From DASPKT01 sp035626475 (lineage in GTDB: Bacteria > Pseudomonadota > Alphaproteobacteria > Azospirillales > Azospirillaceae), in assembly GCA_035626475.1 (NCBI GenBank), contig DASPNP010000062.1, positions 1 to 13,025 on the forward strand: a DNA stretch of 13,025 nt, in the 5' to 3' direction. Below, one piece after another: positions 1 through 7,504 of this stretch. A model generated the notes under the pieces. The model searched no databases and had not been told where the DNA came from. It worked only from the letters and a program-made list of their open reading frames with translations. Position 1 is the stretch's first letter. The number at the start of each line of letters is the position of its first letter. A program made the translations under genes and the position numbers.

Positions 1-16
1 GCCGACCCCTCATCCT

Positions 17-65
17 CCCCAAGCAGGCTTGGGGCCCCATCCTTCTCCCGCAAGGGGAGAAGGAT
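17..65. repeat. Two tandem hairpins downstream of the UDG gene
   Basis: The first dyad (17-34) pairs CCCCAAGC with GCTTGGGG around two bases. The second (39-65) pairs ATCCTTCTCCC with GGGAGAAGGAT around GCAAG. Both lie just past the minus-strand UDG stop and could stabilise or end that transcript. There is no T-tract on the minus-strand exit side (the A-run at 66-70 lies before the hairpins in that direction), so neither is a canonical intrinsic terminator. The second resembles the 'CTTCTCCC-GCAA-GGGGAGAAG' palindrome dispersed in many alphaproteobacterial genomes; that link is from memory. Confidence 0.6.
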
Positions 66-70
66 AAAAA

Positions 71-919
71 TCACACCCCCAGCCGCTCCTTCAGCGCCAG
101 CAGGTCGCGCCACGCCTCGCGCTTGGCGGCGGGGTTGCGCAGCAGGTAGGCGGGGTGGAGCATGGGGAGGGCGGGCAGCGGCTTGCCCAATGCGGGCAGC
201 GACATGTCGAACCATTTGCCGCGCAGGCGGGTGATGCCCTCGCTCTTGCCCAGCAGGCTCTTGGCCGGCGTGCCGCCCAGGAAGACCAGCACATCGGGCG
301 CCGCCAGCTCGATATGGCGCAGGATGAAGGGCAGGCAGGCCGCGATCTCGCCGTCGGTGGGGGTGCGGTTGCCGGGCGGGCGCCAGGGCAGGACGTTGCT
401 GATATAGACCGCGCGGGCCGGGTCCTCCGCCTTGCGGTCCAGCCCGATGGAGGCCAGCATCCGGTCCAGCAGCTGGCCGGCGGCGCCGACGAAGGGCAGG
501 CCGGTGCGGTCCTCGTCGGCGCCCGGCGCCTCGCCCACCAGCATGATGCGCGCCTTCGGGTTGCCGTCGGCGAAGACCAGGTTGGTGGCCGAGAGCTTCA
601 GCGCGCAGCCGTCGAAGGCCGCCAGCGCTCCCCGAAGCTCCTCCAGCGTCTTGGCCGAGGCGGCCGCCGCGCGGGCGCTCTCGCTCGCCTCCGACGCGCC
701 GAGCGGGCCCGCGAAGCCGGCGGGAGCCCTGGCGGGAGCGGCCGGGCCGCGGGCCGTCGCCTGCTGCGGACCGCCCTTGGAAGCGCCCGGTGGTGGGGCC
801 GCCGGGGCGCGGCGGGCCTGGATGGAGGTCCAGTCGAGCGGCTCGTCGCCGATCGCCTCGTCCACTCCCATATCCGCCAGCCACTTCAGGGCCGCGACAC
901 TATGCGCACGGTCATTCAT
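71..919 (-). CDS. Uracil-DNA glycosylase, family-4-like, with reduced Fe-S cysteine set
   Basis: Removes uracil from DNA as the first step of base-excision repair, in the cytoplasm. The 282-residue product has an N-terminal cap (1-30), an Ala/Pro/Gly-rich linker (about 31-88) and the glycosylase domain (about 90-282). Visible motifs are motif A GEAPG at 129-133 followed by DEDRTGLPFVG (135-145), NVLPWRPPGNRTP at 175-187, and motif B HPAYLLR at 255-261. GEAPG rather than GLAPA points to family 4 instead of family 5. Family 4 usually binds a 4Fe-4S cluster with four cysteines. Here only C105 and C195 exist; the expected partners appear as F102 and W179, so a normal cluster looks impossible. The ATG at 919 is 89 bp from the divergent ETF-QO start and has AGGG upstream. 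Assignment to the UDG superfamily is secure; the exact class is not. Confidence 0.93.
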   Translation of the reverse strand: MNDRAHSVAALKWLADMGVDEAIGDEPLDWTSIQARRAPAAPPPGASKGGPQQATARGPAAPARAPAGFAGPLGASEASESARAAAASAKTLEELRGALAAFDGCALKLSATNLVFADGNPKARIMLVGEAPGADEDRTGLPFVGAAGQLLDRMLASIGLDRKAEDPARAVYISNVLPWRPPGNRTPTDGEIAACLPFILRHIELAAPDVLVFLGGTPAKSLLGKSEGITRLRGKWFDMSLPALGKPLPALPMLHPAYLLRNPAAKREAWRDLLALKERLGV

Positions 920-1008
920 GGTTTGACCCTAGCACCGTATCCATGTTTCTTCATTGGCATAAAGTGCTGAACAGGCCCTGTAAAAGGGCCGCGCTGTTGG
1001 GAGATCTC

Positions 1009-2670
1009 ATGGAACGCGAGTCGATGGAATACGACGTCGTGATCGTCGGCGCCGGCCCTTCGGGCCTGAGCGCGGCGATCCGGCTGAAGCAGCTGGCGGC
1101 GGAGACCGGCCATGAGGTCAGCGTCTGCCTCATCGAGAAGGGCTCCGAGGTCGGCGCCCACATCCTCTCGGGCGCCGTCATCGACCCGACCGCGCTGAAC
1201 GAGCTGATCCCGGACTGGAAGGAGAAGGGCGCGCCACTCAACACGCCGGTCACCGACGACCGCTTCTACGTGCTGAGCGAGAAGGGCTCCTTCGAGATCC
1301 CGCACATCCTCATGCCGCCCCTGATGAGCAACAAGGGCAACTACGCCGTCAGCCTGGGCAATGTCTGCCGTTGGCTGGCGCAGCAGGCGGAGGCGCTGGG
1401 CGTCGAGATCTATCCGGGCTTCGCCGCGGCCGAGGTGCTGTACCACGAGGACGGCTCGGTCAAGGGCATCGCCACCGGCGACATGGGCATCGGCAAGGAC
1501 GGCGAGGCGACCGACCGCTACACCCCCGGCATGGAGCTGCACGGCAAGTACACCTTCTTCGCCGAGGGCGTGCGCGGCAACCTGTCCAAGCTGGTGCAGG
1601 AGAAGTTCGGCCTGCGCCAGGGCGTGGAGCCGCAGAAGTACGGCATCGGCATCAAGGAGCTCTGGCAGATCGACCCGGCCAAGCACCGCCAAGGCCTGGT
1701 CATGCACACCCAGGGCTGGCCCCTGGACAGCAAAACGGGCGGCGGGTCCTGGATGTACCACATCGAGGACAACCAGGTGTCCATCGGCTTCGTGGTGCAT
1801 CTGAACTACTCGAACCCGCACCTGTCGCCCTTCGAGGAGTTCCAGCGCTTCAAGCAGCACCCGCTGATCCGCAACTACCTGGAGGGCGGCAAGCGCCTGT
1901 CCTACGGCGCGCGCGCGATCAACGAGGGCGGGCTGCAGTCGGTGCCGAAGCTGGCCTTCCCCGGCGGCGCGCTGATCGGCTGCTCGGCCGGCTTCGTGAA
2001 CCTGCCGCGCATCAAGGGCACCCACAACGCCATGAAGACCGGCATGCTCGCCGCCGAGGCCGCCTTCGAGCGCCTGCGCGCCGGCGGCCAGGGCCGGGAT
2101 ACGCTGGAGAGCTACGAGACCGCCTACCGCGGCAGCTGGGTCTACAAGGACCTGTACAAGGTTCGCAACGTGAAGCCCGGCCTGAAGTGGGGCATGCTCG
2201 CCGGCACCATGCATGGCGGCCTGCACATGTGGCTGAACGACCTGGGACTGGGCGCGCTGGTCGGCTGGACCATGAAGCACGGCAAGCCCGACCATGAGAG
2301 CCTGGTGCCGGCCGACCAGGCGCCGAAGATCGTCTATCCCAAGCCCGACGGCGTGATCAGCTTCGACCGCTTGTCCTCGGTGTTCATGTCGAACACCAAC
2401 CACGAGGAGGACCAGCCCTCCCACCTGAAGCTGAAGGACCCGTCGGTTCCGATCCAGTTCAACCTGCCCAAGTATGACGAACCGGCCCAGCGCTACTGCC
2501 CGGCCGGCGTGTACGAGGTGGTGCGCAACGACGACGGCAGCAATCCGCGCTTCCAGATCAACGCGCAGAACTGCGTCCACTGCAAGACCTGCGACATCAA
2601 GGACCCCACCCAGAACATCGTCTGGACCGTGCCCGAGGGCGGCGGGGGCCCGAACTACCCGAACATGTGA
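1009..2670 (+). CDS. Electron transfer flavoprotein-ubiquinone oxidoreductase (ETF-QO)
   Basis: Peripheral membrane flavoprotein that passes electrons from reduced ETF, loaded by acyl-CoA and amino-acid dehydrogenases, to the ubiquinone pool. The 553-residue length is usual for bacterial ETF-QO. The FAD dinucleotide motif GAGPSG is at 14-19 behind the beta strand YDVVIV. The C-terminal 4Fe-4S ligands C497, C522, C525 and C528 have the family spacing (25-3-3), in RYCPAGVYEV and NCVHCKTCDIKDP, and the protein ends GGGPNYPNM as is typical. The open frame runs far upstream to 790, but the start at 1009 is chosen because GGGAG (999-1003) lies 5 nt before it and the FAD strand follows at once; ATG 1024 is an in-frame alternative. 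It diverges from the UDG gene and is followed by a strong terminator, so it is probably monocistronic. A short GGCCC/GGGCC hairpin (974-990) lies in the leader. Confidence 0.97.
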   Translation: MERESMEYDVVIVGAGPSGLSAAIRLKQLAAETGHEVSVCLIEKGSEVGAHILSGAVIDPTALNELIPDWKEKGAPLNTPVTDDRFYVLSEKGSFEIPHILMPPLMSNKGNYAVSLGNVCRWLAQQAEALGVEIYPGFAAAEVLYHEDGSVKGIATGDMGIGKDGEATDRYTPGMELHGKYTFFAEGVRGNLSKLVQEKFGLRQGVEPQKYGIGIKELWQIDPAKHRQGLVMHTQGWPLDSKTGGGSWMYHIEDNQVSIGFVVHLNYSNPHLSPFEEFQRFKQHPLIRNYLEGGKRLSYGARAINEGGLQSVPKLAFPGGALIGCSAGFVNLPRIKGTHNAMKTGMLAAEAAFERLRAGGQGRDTLESYETAYRGSWVYKDLYKVRNVKPGLKWGMLAGTMHGGLHMWLNDLGLGALVGWTMKHGKPDHESLVPADQAPKIVYPKPDGVISFDRLSSVFMSNTNHEEDQPSHLKLKDPSVPIQFNLPKYDEPAQRYCPAGVYEVVRNDDGSNPRFQINAQNCVHCKTCDIKDPTQNIVWTVPEGGGGPNYPNM

Positions 2671-2680
2671 GCGACCATGG

Positions 2681-2706
2681 GGGCCGGCGGCGACGCCGGC
2701 CCTTTT
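2681..2706 (+). terminator. Intrinsic terminator of the ETF-QO gene
   Basis: A perfect 9-bp GC stem (2681-2689 with 2694-2702) with a GNRA-type loop GCGA is followed by TTTT (2703-2706). It begins 10 nt after the ETF-QO stop. It also separates the core gene from the AT-richer island downstream. Confidence 0.88.
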
Positions 2707-2749
2707 CAACTTTCCAGTGTAACATCGCGGAGGTGACGCTGCTTTGATA

Positions 2750-2778
2750 TTGATGTCTGAATAGGTGTGTCCGAATAT
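2750..2778 (+). promoter_or_regulatory. Possible promoter with a direct repeat ahead of the orphan membrane gene
   Basis: TTGATG (2750-2755) and GAATAT (2773-2778) are 17 nt apart, a weak -35/-10 pair. The same stretch has two 10-nt direct repeats, TGTCTGAATA (2754-2763) and TGTCCGAATA (2768-2777), differing at one base and offset by 14 nt. The repeats could be a regulator site over the promoter. This is pattern evidence only. Confidence 0.28.
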
Positions 2779-2810
2779 GCGAGTGCCGGCAATGTACTGC
2801 GGGGACCGCA

Positions 2811-3251
2811 ATGGAAGTTCTACAGAATGTAGTTACAATCCTAGGCGCGATTGGTGCGCTGTTCGGGGCTCTGACAGCTATCATCGATAATTACCGGAAA
2901 TTCAAGAGGCGCCTGTCCGCTGGTATTGTCGTCTCCGCAGGTGCTCGCAAAATTAATGCCGATGAAAAAGCAATTCCTGGTAGTCAGGATAAAAATCATC
3001 TATCCAAATGGCCGTCATCTGCTGTCTACGTTGTGCCAGCCTTAATGACTGGGCTCGGAATATATATTATGGTTAGTGCTGACTCAGCAAATACAAACAA
3101 ATTCATTGGCGGATTGTCGTTCATGTGGCTTGTAGCGATCGTGTCCAGATCATTAATCGTGAGTCAGTTGCGGACTAGGTATATGCAAGTATTTATGGGG
3201 CTGGCGTTTGGCGCTGGTGCATTTATGCTTTCTACTTATGTCATTCAATGA
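2811..3251 (+). CDS. Orphan four-helix membrane protein of unknown function
   Basis: I do not recognise this 146-residue protein. Four hydrophobic segments are visible: about 5-25, 70-90, 99-118 and 126-145. After the first helix comes a basic stretch (NYRKFKRRL, 27-35) and a hydrophilic loop to about 67. There is no signal peptidase site, so it is probably an inner-membrane protein. The start is supported by GGGGA (2801-2805), 5 nt upstream. Base use differs sharply from the neighbours: codons such as AAA, AAT, ATT, TTA and ATA are frequent, and the GC content looks 20 or more points lower over about 2703-3320. It sits between an intrinsic terminator and a promoterless-looking gap, with no cotranscribed partner. 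Together this suggests horizontal acquisition. Possible roles (transport accessory, phage or defence membrane protein) cannot be told apart by eye. Confidence 0.72.
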   Translation: MEVLQNVVTILGAIGALFGALTAIIDNYRKFKRRLSAGIVVSAGARKINADEKAIPGSQDKNHLSKWPSSAVYVVPALMTGLGIYIMVSADSANTNKFIGGLSFMWLVAIVSRSLIVSQLRTRYMQVFMGLAFGAGAFMLSTYVIQ

Positions 3252-3352
3252 CCACTTGACTGCCTATCTGGACATGTTTCCTGCCGAGGTTCGCGGCACG
3301 CTGCGCAGGAACTGAATTTTTGGCGCTGGCCCTATTGTTGGAGGGAAGCCGG

Positions 3353-3724
3353 ATGATCGCCGTCATCTTCGAGGTCTGGCCCGCCGAGGGTCGGAAGGAC
3401 GAGTATCTCAACATCGCCGCCGATCTTCGGCCCGGGCTGTCGCAGGTGGACGGCTTCATATCGGTGGAGCGCTTCGCCAGCCTGTCGGAACCCGGCAAGG
3501 TGCTGTCGCTCTCCTTCTGGCGCGACGAGGAGTCGGTGCGGCGCTGGCGGACGACGGAGGATCACCGCGTTGCCCAGGAGCGCGGCCGCGCCGGGGTCTT
3601 CGCCGACTACCGCCTGCGCGTCGCGGCCGTCATCCGCGACTATGGGATGGCCGAGCGGGACGGTGCGCCGGACGACAGCCGCGCGCACCATGGCGGGGCC
3701 TGCCCGATGCGGACCAGGCCCTAG
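3353..3724 (+). CDS. Antibiotic biosynthesis monooxygenase (ABM) domain protein
   Basis: A small cytosolic protein of 123 residues with the dimeric alpha-beta (ferredoxin-like) ABM fold. It starts with the beta strand MIAVIFEVWP, followed by the helix EYLNIAADL, GFISVERF (34-41), the strand LSLSFWRDEESVRRW (51-65), H71, and FADYRLRVAAVIRDYGM (83-99). The family includes heme-degrading and quinol-type monooxygenases as well as many uncharacterised members, so the substrate is unknown. The start at 3353 is chosen over TTG 3320 because GGAGG (3340-3344) lies 8 nt before it and the domain begins immediately. The last 24 residues are polar and probably disordered. Its TAG stop (3722-3724) overlaps the TAG stop of the convergent hydrolase gene. 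Confidence 0.85.
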   Translation: MIAVIFEVWPAEGRKDEYLNIAADLRPGLSQVDGFISVERFASLSEPGKVLSLSFWRDEESVRRWRTTEDHRVAQERGRAGVFADYRLRVAAVIRDYGMAERDGAPDDSRAHHGGACPMRTRP

Positions 3725-4644
3725 GGCGCCGGCCGCCGGAAGCTCTCCACCACGAAGCCCACAAACCGGTCGGCGTCGCCCTCAAGGCTCGCATAGGCGG
3801 CAGCGGGCTTGGCGGCGACGATCGCCTCCATCGTGCGGCCTTCCCCGACCATCTTCTCGACCCGGCCGGCCACGTCGCGCAGCATGGCGCCGTAGGCCAG
3901 CAGCGCGGCGCGGTCGGTCACCGGCCCGTGCGCCGGGACGACCAGCGTCCGGTCGCCCGCCAGCGCCACGGCGCGCTCGACGGCCCGGATCATCCCCTGC
4001 ACCCCGCCGCCGCTGTCGATGTCGATGAAGGGGAACATGCCGTTGAAGAACACGTCGCCCAGATGCAGCACGTCGGCCTTGGCGAAGCGCACGATCACGT
4101 CGCCGTCGGTATGGGCGCCGGGGACGTGGAAGGCGTGAATCTCCTCGCCGTTCAGATGCAGGCTCAGCGTCTCGCCGAAGGTGACGACCGGCAGGGCGCC
4201 GGGCTTGGCGGCGGGGACGGTGCGGCCGTAGGCGCGCATGGGTTGGTCGGTCGCGCGGCGGGCGCGGACGGCATGGTGCGCCATGACCAGCGCCCCGGCC
4301 TCGGCCAGCCTGCCGTTGCCGCCGCTGTGGTCGACATGCCAGTGCGTGTTGATGAGGTAGCGCACCGGGGCCGGCGTCACCTCCGCGATCGAGGCCAGCA
4401 GCTGGGACGCCGTGGAGGAGACCTGGCTGTCGATCAGCGCCACCCCCTCCGGCCCGGTCAGCGCCAGGACGTTGCCGATGTCGCTGGAGAGCAGCAGCAG
4501 CCCCGGCCTGAGTTCGGTCCGGGTCAGGGGCGGCAGGGCGGGCTGCGCCTGCGGGGCGGGAGCGGCGGCGGGCGCCGGCTGCTCATGGGCCCGGACCATT
4601 GCCGTGGATGCAACGACCAGGAACGCTACCAGGAATGCACGCAT
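3721..4644 (-). CDS. Exported metallo-beta-lactamase-fold hydrolase
   Basis: A probably periplasmic zinc hydrolase of 307 residues. It begins with a signal peptide (MRAFLVAFLVVASTAMVRA, 1-19), then an Ala/Pro/Gln-rich stretch to about 38. The metal-binding motif HWHVDH is at 101-106 (H101, H103, D105, H106). Further ligands fit H178 in GAHTDGD, D197 in LHLGDVFFNG and H239 in VPAHGPV. An Asp in place of the class B1 Cys, and the GGN and FFNGMFPFID signatures, resemble glyoxalase-II-like and SoxH-like exported MBL proteins rather than a true beta-lactamase. The substrate is unknown. The frame is open to 4770, but 4644 gives a clean signal peptide with AGGA 7 nt upstream; M at 4662 is an alternative. 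It diverges from the TPR gene and converges on the ABM gene. Confidence 0.9.
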   Translation of the reverse strand: MRAFLVAFLVVASTAMVRAHEQPAPAAAPAPQAQPALPPLTRTELRPGLLLLSSDIGNVLALTGPEGVALIDSQVSSTASQLLASIAEVTPAPVRYLINTHWHVDHSGGNGRLAEAGALVMAHHAVRARRATDQPMRAYGRTVPAAKPGALPVVTFGETLSLHLNGEEIHAFHVPGAHTDGDVIVRFAKADVLHLGDVFFNGMFPFIDIDSGGGVQGMIRAVERAVALAGDRTLVVPAHGPVTDRAALLAYGAMLRDVAGRVEKMVGEGRTMEAIVAAKPAAAYASLEGDADRFVGFVVESFRRPAP

Positions 4645-4810
4645 CGGGAGTTCCTGTTCCATGATGCACAACCATACATCCATGGCGCCAATGGGAGAAC
4701 CGCTGGGGCCTGTCCCTTTCGTCCTGTCGGGGAGGCGGGCGCTCCGGCCGCGCGACCTCCGAAAGGTCACCGGCGCTTATTGATCCCTTAAGCCGAACCT
4801 GGGTACGCTT

Positions 4811-4820
4811 AACCATGGTT
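4811..4820. promoter_or_regulatory. Perfect 10-bp palindrome in the divergent MBL/TPR upstream region
   Basis: AACCATGGTT is fully self-complementary and sits 38 nt before the TPR start, in the region shared by two divergent genes. It could be an operator half-site pair, but a 10-bp palindrome also arises by chance. No good sigma-70 pair is evident around it. Confidence 0.2.
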
Positions 4821-4857
4821 CTGATCCCCCGTTCGTTCGGGGAGGGGTGAGGGTTCG

Positions 4858-6561
4858 ATGGCCGGTCGCAAGCTGTTGGGGATGGGTGTGGCGCAGGTCG
4901 CGCTGGCGGTGGCGCTGGCGCTGCCGGCCATGGCCGCCGAGAAGGAGACGGCCCGCAGCCCCGTCGCCGCCTATCTCTCCGGCCGCCTGGCGCAGGGCGC
5001 CGGCGACTGGTCGCTGGCGGCGCGGCACTTGGCGGAGGCGCTGAAGGCCGATCCCGACAATGTGCAGCTGCTGCGCCGGACCTTCCTGCTGCAGCTGGGC
5101 GCCGGCCAGTATCCGGAGGCGGTGGCCTCGGCCCGCCGGCTGGACAAGGCCGACGCGGAAAGCTTCCTGGCGGCCTCGCTGCTGATCGCCGACGACCTCG
5201 CCGCCAAGCGGCTGGCCGAGGCGGGGGAGCGGGTGCGCAAGCTGCCGCCGGACGGGCTGGGCCAGTACGTCACCCCGCTGCTGGACGCCTGGCTGAAGGT
5301 CTCGGCCGGCGACGACAAGGCCGCCGTCGAAGCGCTGGCGCCGCTGGACAAGGCCCCGGGCTTCGCCGCGCTGCGGGCCCTGCAGTCGGCGCTGATCGCC
5401 GATCTGGCCGGCGACGTGGCGGGTGCGCGCGACTGGTACGCCCGCGCGGCCGAGGGCGGGGCGCCGCTGCGCCTGACCTCGCTGGCCGCCAATTTCCATG
5501 AACGCAACGGCGACCCCGAGGCCGCCCGCGCCCTGTGGCAGGCCTATCTGAAGGACAATCCGGCCAACGCCGCCGCCGAGACGGCGCTGGCCGCCGTCGG
5601 CCGGGGCAAGGTCGCCCGCCTGGTCACCTCCCCGCGCGACGGTCTGGCCGAGGCGCTGTTCGACGTCGCCGGCGCGCTGCACCAGGAGAATGCCGGCGAG
5701 ATGGCGCTGCTCTACGGCCGCGTCTCGCTGTACCTGCGCGCCGAGCAGCCGATGGCGCGCCTGATGGTGGCCGACGTGCTGGCCGGCCGCGGCCGGCATG
5801 AGGAGGCGCTGGCCGAGTACCGGGCCATCGGCCAGACCGCCGGGCTGGACTGGTCCGTGCGGCTGCGCCAGGTGGAGGTGCTGCGCAAGCTGCAGCGCGA
5901 GACTGAGGCCGCCAAGCTGCTGGAGGCCATGGCCGCCGAGCGGCCGGAGCGCACCGACGCGCTGATCCGGCTGGGCGACATGCGCCGCGCCGCCGAGAAG
6001 AACGAACAGGCGCTGGCCGCCTATGACAAGGCGCTGCTGCGGGTGAAGAGCCCCGGCCCGAAGGACTGGCCGCTCTTCTACGCCCGCGCCATGGCGCTGG
6101 ACGGGCTGGGCCGCTGGCCGCAGGCGGAGGCCGACCTGCTGAAGGCGCTGGAGCTGTCGCCGGACCAGCCGCAGCTGCTGAACTATCTCGGCTACAGCTG
6201 GGTCGACCGCAATCTGAACCTGGAGAAGGGGACCGAGCTGATCCGCCGCGCGGCGGAGCTGCGCCCCGACGACGGCTACATCGTCGACAGCCTGGGCTGG
6301 GCGCTGTTCCGCGCCGGTGACATCGACGGCGCCATCGCCACGCTGGAGCGCGCGGTGCAGCTGAAGCCGATGGACCCGGCCATCAACGACCATCTGGGCG
6401 ACGCCTACTGGGCCGCCGGCCGGCACAAGGAGGCGCGCTTCCAGTGGAGCCGCGCCTTCCAGAACGACCCGAAGGGCGAGTTGCGCACGGCGCTGGAGGA
6501 GAAGCTGCGGCGCGAGCCGCCCGCCCGCAAGACGGCCGCCAACGGCCGGGACGCGGAGTGA
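4858..6561 (+). CDS. Secreted tetratricopeptide-repeat protein upstream of ispE
   Basis: A 567-residue helical-repeat protein with an N-terminal signal peptide (about 1-27, cleavage after AMA), so it acts in the periplasm or at the envelope, probably as a scaffold for protein complexes. TPR-like units run along most of its length: about 36-68, 69-100, 185-235, 300-330, 334-366, 367-397, 403-436, and a strongly conserved block 440-534 (LNYLGYSW at 440-447, DSLGWALFRAGD at 477-488, HLGDAYWAAGRHKEA at 512-526). That last block is the signature of the proteobacterial TPR family often encoded next to ispE. GAGGG (4849-4853) is 4 nt from the ATG. The stop overlaps the ispE start as GTGA, implying translational coupling. 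The C-terminal tail (from 553) is basic and probably disordered. The molecular role is unknown. Confidence 0.9.
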   Translation: MAGRKLLGMGVAQVALAVALALPAMAAEKETARSPVAAYLSGRLAQGAGDWSLAARHLAEALKADPDNVQLLRRTFLLQLGAGQYPEAVASARRLDKADAESFLAASLLIADDLAAKRLAEAGERVRKLPPDGLGQYVTPLLDAWLKVSAGDDKAAVEALAPLDKAPGFAALRALQSALIADLAGDVAGARDWYARAAEGGAPLRLTSLAANFHERNGDPEAARALWQAYLKDNPANAAAETALAAVGRGKVARLVTSPRDGLAEALFDVAGALHQENAGEMALLYGRVSLYLRAEQPMARLMVADVLAGRGRHEEALAEYRAIGQTAGLDWSVRLRQVEVLRKLQRETEAAKLLEAMAAERPERTDALIRLGDMRRAAEKNEQALAAYDKALLRVKSPGPKDWPLFYARAMALDGLGRWPQAEADLLKALELSPDQPQLLNYLGYSWVDRNLNLEKGTELIRRAAELRPDDGYIVDSLGWALFRAGDIDGAIATLERAVQLKPMDPAINDHLGDAYWAAGRHKEARFQWSRAFQNDPKGELRTALEEKLRREPPARKTAANGRDAE

Positions 6562-7454
6562 GCGTGCAGCTCGTCCGGGCCGCCGCCGCGGCCAAGCTGA
6601 ACCTCTACCTGCATGCGCTGGGCCGGCGGCCGGACGGCTATCACGAGCTGGACAGCCTCGTGGGATTCGCCTCGGCCCATGACCTGGTCGAAGTGGCGCC
6701 GGCCGACCGTTTCTCGCTCAGCATCCAGGGGCCCTTCTCGGGGCCGCTGCTGTTCGCCGATCCGGCGGAGAACCTGGTCTGGCGCGCCGCGCACGCCCTG
6801 GCCGAGGCGCTCGGGCGCCCGCCGCACGCCGCCGTGACCCTGACCAAGAACCTGCCCGTCGCCTCGGGCATCGGCGGCGGCTCGGCCGACGCGGCGGCGG
6901 CGTTGCGGGCGCTGGCCGTCCTGTGGGACCTGCCGCCCGACGATCCGAGGCCGGCCGCCATCGCCCCGACGCTCGGCGCCGACGTGCCGGTCTGCCTGCT
7001 GTCGCGGACATCCTATTTCGGCGGGGCGGGGGAACGGGTCGCGCCCGCGCCGGAGCTGCCGGAGACCTGGCTGGTGCTGGTCAATCCCGGAATCCATGTC
7101 ATGACCCGCGATGTCTTCGCCGCCCGCACCGGTCCCTGGAGCGCGGCCGCCCGGCTGGAGCGGGCACCCGACGACGTGGCGGATCTCGCGCGGATGCTGG
7201 CGGCGCGCGGCAACGACCTGCAGGCGCCGGCGCTCAGCGTTGCACCCGTCATCGGCGCGGCGCTGGCGGCGCTGGACGTGGCGCCGGGCTGCCTGCTGTC
7301 GCGCATGTCCGGCAGCGGCGCCACCTGCTTCGGCCTGTTCCGCGACGCCGACCACGCCGTCGCCGCCGCCCAGCTGATCGCCCGCGTGCGGCCGGACTGG
7401 TGGGTCAAGCCCGCGGCCCTGCTGGCGGACGTCAGCGGCGTGGAGATCGGGTAG
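6558..7454 (+). CDS. ispE: 4-diphosphocytidyl-2-C-methyl-D-erythritol kinase
   Basis: A GHMP kinase that phosphorylates CDP-methylerythritol at the 2-hydroxyl, the fourth step of the MEP isoprenoid pathway, in the cytosol. The 298-residue product has the N-terminal substrate motif AKLNLYLHALGRRPDGYHE with probable catalytic K13. The glycine-rich ATP loop GIGGGSADAAA is at 104-114, the probable catalytic Asp is D142 in GADVPV, and the C-terminal motif is SRMSGSGATCFGLF. The frame is open to 6444, but the domain starts after 6558. GTG 6558 is preferred because it overlaps the TPR stop (GTGA); GTG 6564, with GGAG 5 nt upstream, is a close alternative that shortens the protein by two residues. 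It is cotranscribed with the TPR gene and converges on the Sel1 gene. Confidence 0.95.
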   Translation: MSVQLVRAAAAAKLNLYLHALGRRPDGYHELDSLVGFASAHDLVEVAPADRFSLSIQGPFSGPLLFADPAENLVWRAAHALAEALGRPPHAAVTLTKNLPVASGIGGGSADAAAALRALAVLWDLPPDDPRPAAIAPTLGADVPVCLLSRTSYFGGAGERVAPAPELPETWLVLVNPGIHVMTRDVFAARTGPWSAAARLERAPDDVADLARMLAARGNDLQAPALSVAPVIGAALAALDVAPGCLLSRMSGSGATCFGLFRDADHAVAAAQLIARVRPDWWVKPAALLADVSGVEIG

Positions 7455-7504
7455 GAAGCCTGAACCGCTTGGGCGGTTCTCTTCCGTTGGTCAACCCTGT
7501 GCCC

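Noticed and set aside
916..2811. Long minus-strand ORF (631 residues) opposite ETF-QO
   Set aside because: It is the shadow of ETF-QO in very GC-rich DNA: His/Ala/Val/Arg-rich, with no domain. ETF-QO motifs are complete on the plus strand.
3721..4644. Metallo-beta-lactamase conferring carbapenem resistance
   Set aside because: Has an Asp where class B1 enzymes have the zinc-binding Cys, and motifs of exported MBL hydrolases of unknown substrate.
4777..6426. Minus-strand ORF of 549 residues opposite the TPR gene
   Set aside because: Low-complexity Gln/Arg/Gly composition typical of antisense frames; the TPR gene with signal peptide explains the stretch.
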